Origin: Pseudogymnoascus destructans
Lineage: Eukaryota; Ascomycota; Leotiomycetes; Thelebolales; Thelebolaceae
Assembly: GCF_001641265.1 (NCBI RefSeq)
Contig: NW_020167528.1
Location: 744,001-808,000 of the forward strand
Reading direction: 5' to 3'
DNA length: 64,000 bases
Below the pieces are notes generated by a model, which saw nothing but the letters and a program-made list of their open reading frames with translations, was not told the DNA's origin and ran no database searches. The position numbers and the translations under genes are program-made. Positions within the stretch are counted from its first letter, which is position 1. Each line of letters starts with the position of its first letter. This document shows, piece by piece, positions 61,815-64,000 of this stretch.

Positions 61815-64000
61815 GACAGATCCTATTCGAAGATTGAAGGGAAGACTTGTGCAACTACTATAAGACAAGCGTTACGAAGATGGCAAATCTTAAGAATTCA
61901 ACTATAGTCGAGAACTACTACTAGGAGTGCATAGGAGACCTAGAGCAGTATAACGACAAAGCATAGGAATGCTTTATAGAGAAGGCATGAAACCCATTAC
62001 ACACCTAGAAAGGAGAGTGTTAGAACAGCTTGAATTCTTATCTACACCACATAGGATTGGACAACCATAGGACAAAGGTTAACAGGAATGGGCGATGGTG
62101 GATGCGACAGAGACTGATCACCCTTAGCACTCTCACATCTACTGGGAATACTGTAGCCAGGATGACTGTGAGTATCATTTACAAAAAAGAAAAACACTAG
62201 TTATTACTTAGAACCTCCCCTAGGATCCATTTCGAAGGCGACAAACAAGTTGACGCCTTAAGACAAAAACAGTCTAAGACGGAACTACCTATGAAATGAG
62301 CAGAGGAAGGACCACCACCTTAACGACCATTAGGGGATGGCAAGTATGAAGGATACTCCTCTTACGACTAAAAAAACTAGGAGTCCTTGACGGTAGGTCA
62401 CTAGCAAGTGACAAAGACAGGCCTAGTACAAACTAGCTATGCACCATAGGCGGCATGTAGCTATATGTAGTTGCTAAGATACAACAGCAACACCTCCGAG
62501 CTATGATAGGCTTAGGAGCAACGGGCAACTTTATGACAAAGAAAGTAGCAGACACATATTGTTTTAGAACGCAACTAAAGACTGACCCATACCCATTAAT
62601 GGTTGTAGATGGAGAGCCCATCTCAACTAACAACAGAATGTGACCTACGAGATGGTCCCATTAGCAATGGTCATGCTACACAGACACAAGGAAATGATAC
62701 AGTTTGATATCATACACATGGACAATCATGCATGCATACTTAGTGTGCTGTGGCTCAAGAAACACAACCCCTAGATCAACTAGCAGAAAGAGAAAGTTGT
62801 AATGAGCTAGTGCGCGTGTAAACGAACAGACATGACATAAGAAGGGGAGAGAGACTCCTAGGGCTAACGTGAGGCATGTGCAACCTCTATAGAGCCTAGT
62901 GACCTAGCCTAGGCACCCTCACTAATGAGTATACTAGTAGAGTATAAAGAATACAAGCAGTTATTCTAGGAAGGCCCTAAGGAAGTGGCGCTTCCTAAGC
63001 ACCAACCATGGGATGATACCTATTATAGAAGGAAAGAGCCTACTGTTTAGACTAATATATCAGATGTCAGCAGCAGAGCTGGATGTACTAAAAGAATACA
63101 TTAACGAGAACCTTGTGAAAAGGTTCATTTGACCATCAATATTGTAGGAAGTCTAATACTGTTTGTGCTAAAGTAGGATAAAAAGCTACAACTCTATGTT
63201 AATTATTAGGGTACAAACAACGTCACTATTAAGGACAGATATGCCTTATCCTTGTTAAATGAATTACATAACCAGTTCTAAGGAGCTAAGATATTCACAA
63301 AACTAGACCTAAGAGGCGCCTATAACTTAATCTGAATAAAGAAGGGAGATGAGTGAAAAACAGCATTCTGCACCTGCTATGGTTTATTCGAATATTTAGT
63401 TATGCCTTTTGGACTAACAAACGCACTAGCATCCATGTAGAGGCTCATGAATGAAGCCCTCTATAAATACCTAGACATATTTGTCATCGTCTACTTAGAT
63501 GAAATCTTAGTCTACTCTAAAGACCTAACAGAACATGTGAACTACGTCAAAAAGGTATTACAAAAGTTAAAGGAATATAACCTACTACTTTAAGCTAGAG
63601 AAATGTGAATTCTATAAGAATCAAGTTGAATTCTTAGGTTACATCATTAGAACGCATGGCATAAAGATGGACTAAGCAAAGGTCATAGCAGTGTTGGAAT
63701 GGCTAACACTAACCATGCTTAAAGAAGTACAAGCCTTCTTAGGTTTCGCCAACTTCTACTAAAGATTTATTATAGGATATTCCAAGGTAGCTCAACCACT
63801 TACAGAGCTTACAAGGAAAGACCTCACGTTTGAATGGACAGACAAGGCAGAGGCTGCTTCTAAGAACTCAAGACGAAGTTCATAGAAGCACCCATCTTAG
63901 CCATATTCAACCCTGCAAAGAAGATAGTCCTTAAGATGGACTCCTCTAACTTCATAATTAGAGTATGTCTAAGTCAACTAGACAAAGCTTAAACTAGTTG

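Larger units (their letters stand above)
60195..64000 (+). mobile_element. Decayed Ty3/gypsy element, cut by window end
   Basis: Stop-riddled but recognisable in order. Gag begins about 60225 (TLRIKLPNTYF), resumes after an insertion at 60712 (NKDYAL...SSYLRGEALRWVEP) and continues with GDIDEVKTTEDHLYKLKQT and YATEFQRYSNQTN. A knuckle-like FNCNKPRHG lies at about 61400 and a protease-like MIGLGATGNFMTKK at about 62500. Reverse transcriptase spans about 63000-64000 (VMPFGLTNALAS, FVIVYLDEILVYS, VQAFLGFANFY). Stops sit where Trp, Gln or Arg is expected, as RIP produces. The RT box reads YLDE instead of YLDD. The element runs past the window. Confidence 0.85.

Overview
The window looks like nuclear DNA of a filamentous ascomycete (Pezizomycotina; a leotiomycete-like fungus would fit, but I cannot fix genus or order). 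The reasons are short introns (about 49-200 bp) with GTAAGT/GTATGT-type donors, a run of conserved single-copy eukaryotic genes on both strands, CT-rich leaders, and repeat islands decayed by C-to-T / G-to-A changes as expected from repeat-induced point mutation (RIP).

Layout. 0.6-4.5 kb: a mitochondrial-type two-RRM protein and a bHLH transcription factor, both minus. 4.5-9.9 kb: a 5.4 kb gene-free divergent region packed with minisatellites, several of them G-rich. 9.9-12.1 kb: a zinc-finger-type regulator (plus). 14.4-24.4 kb: an uncharacterised protein with a triplicated N-terminal motif, COG8, a TLC-domain membrane protein, a pirin and a Yos9/OS-9 ER lectin ending in KDEL. 24.7-28.2 kb: the proteasome ATPase Rpt1 and the chaperonin subunit CCT4, divergent over about 316 bp. 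28.4-39.1 kb: an ankyrin protein, an Ars2/SERRATE homologue, a TspO protein, a mitochondrial ornithine-type carrier, Cgr1, and an unrecognised coiled-coil membrane protein. 39.6-48.2 kb: a transposon island with a pogo-type transposase fragment, a truncated Ty3/gypsy chromovirus, a second gypsy element's gag and protease, and a second pogo/Tigger relic. 48.7-58.4 kb: a PX-domain protein (YPR097W-like), succinate dehydrogenase flavoprotein Sdh1, a GRF zinc-finger protein and a mitochondrial radical-SAM lysine 2,3-aminomutase-like enzyme. 58.5-64 kb: AT-rich, heavily decayed gypsy DNA running off the window, with a solo LTR inserted in reverse inside its gag region and flanked by a 5-bp target duplication.

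Most genes are housekeeping. Yos9 (ER-associated degradation), Rpt1 (proteasome) and CCT4 (folding) lie side by side. Sdh1, the ornithine-type carrier, the RRM protein and the aminomutase are all predicted mitochondrial. All splice models were built by eye; each closes in frame and restores a conserved protein where a family was recognised.

I found no convincing new multi-gene system. The best leads are: a start codon split by an intron; two GC-AG introns; a 33-nt exon carrying the radical-SAM cysteine motif; a fold-back inside a retrotransposon RT; a chimeric LTR/pogo junction; the nested solo LTR; and the G-rich minisatellite field between two divergent regulator genes.
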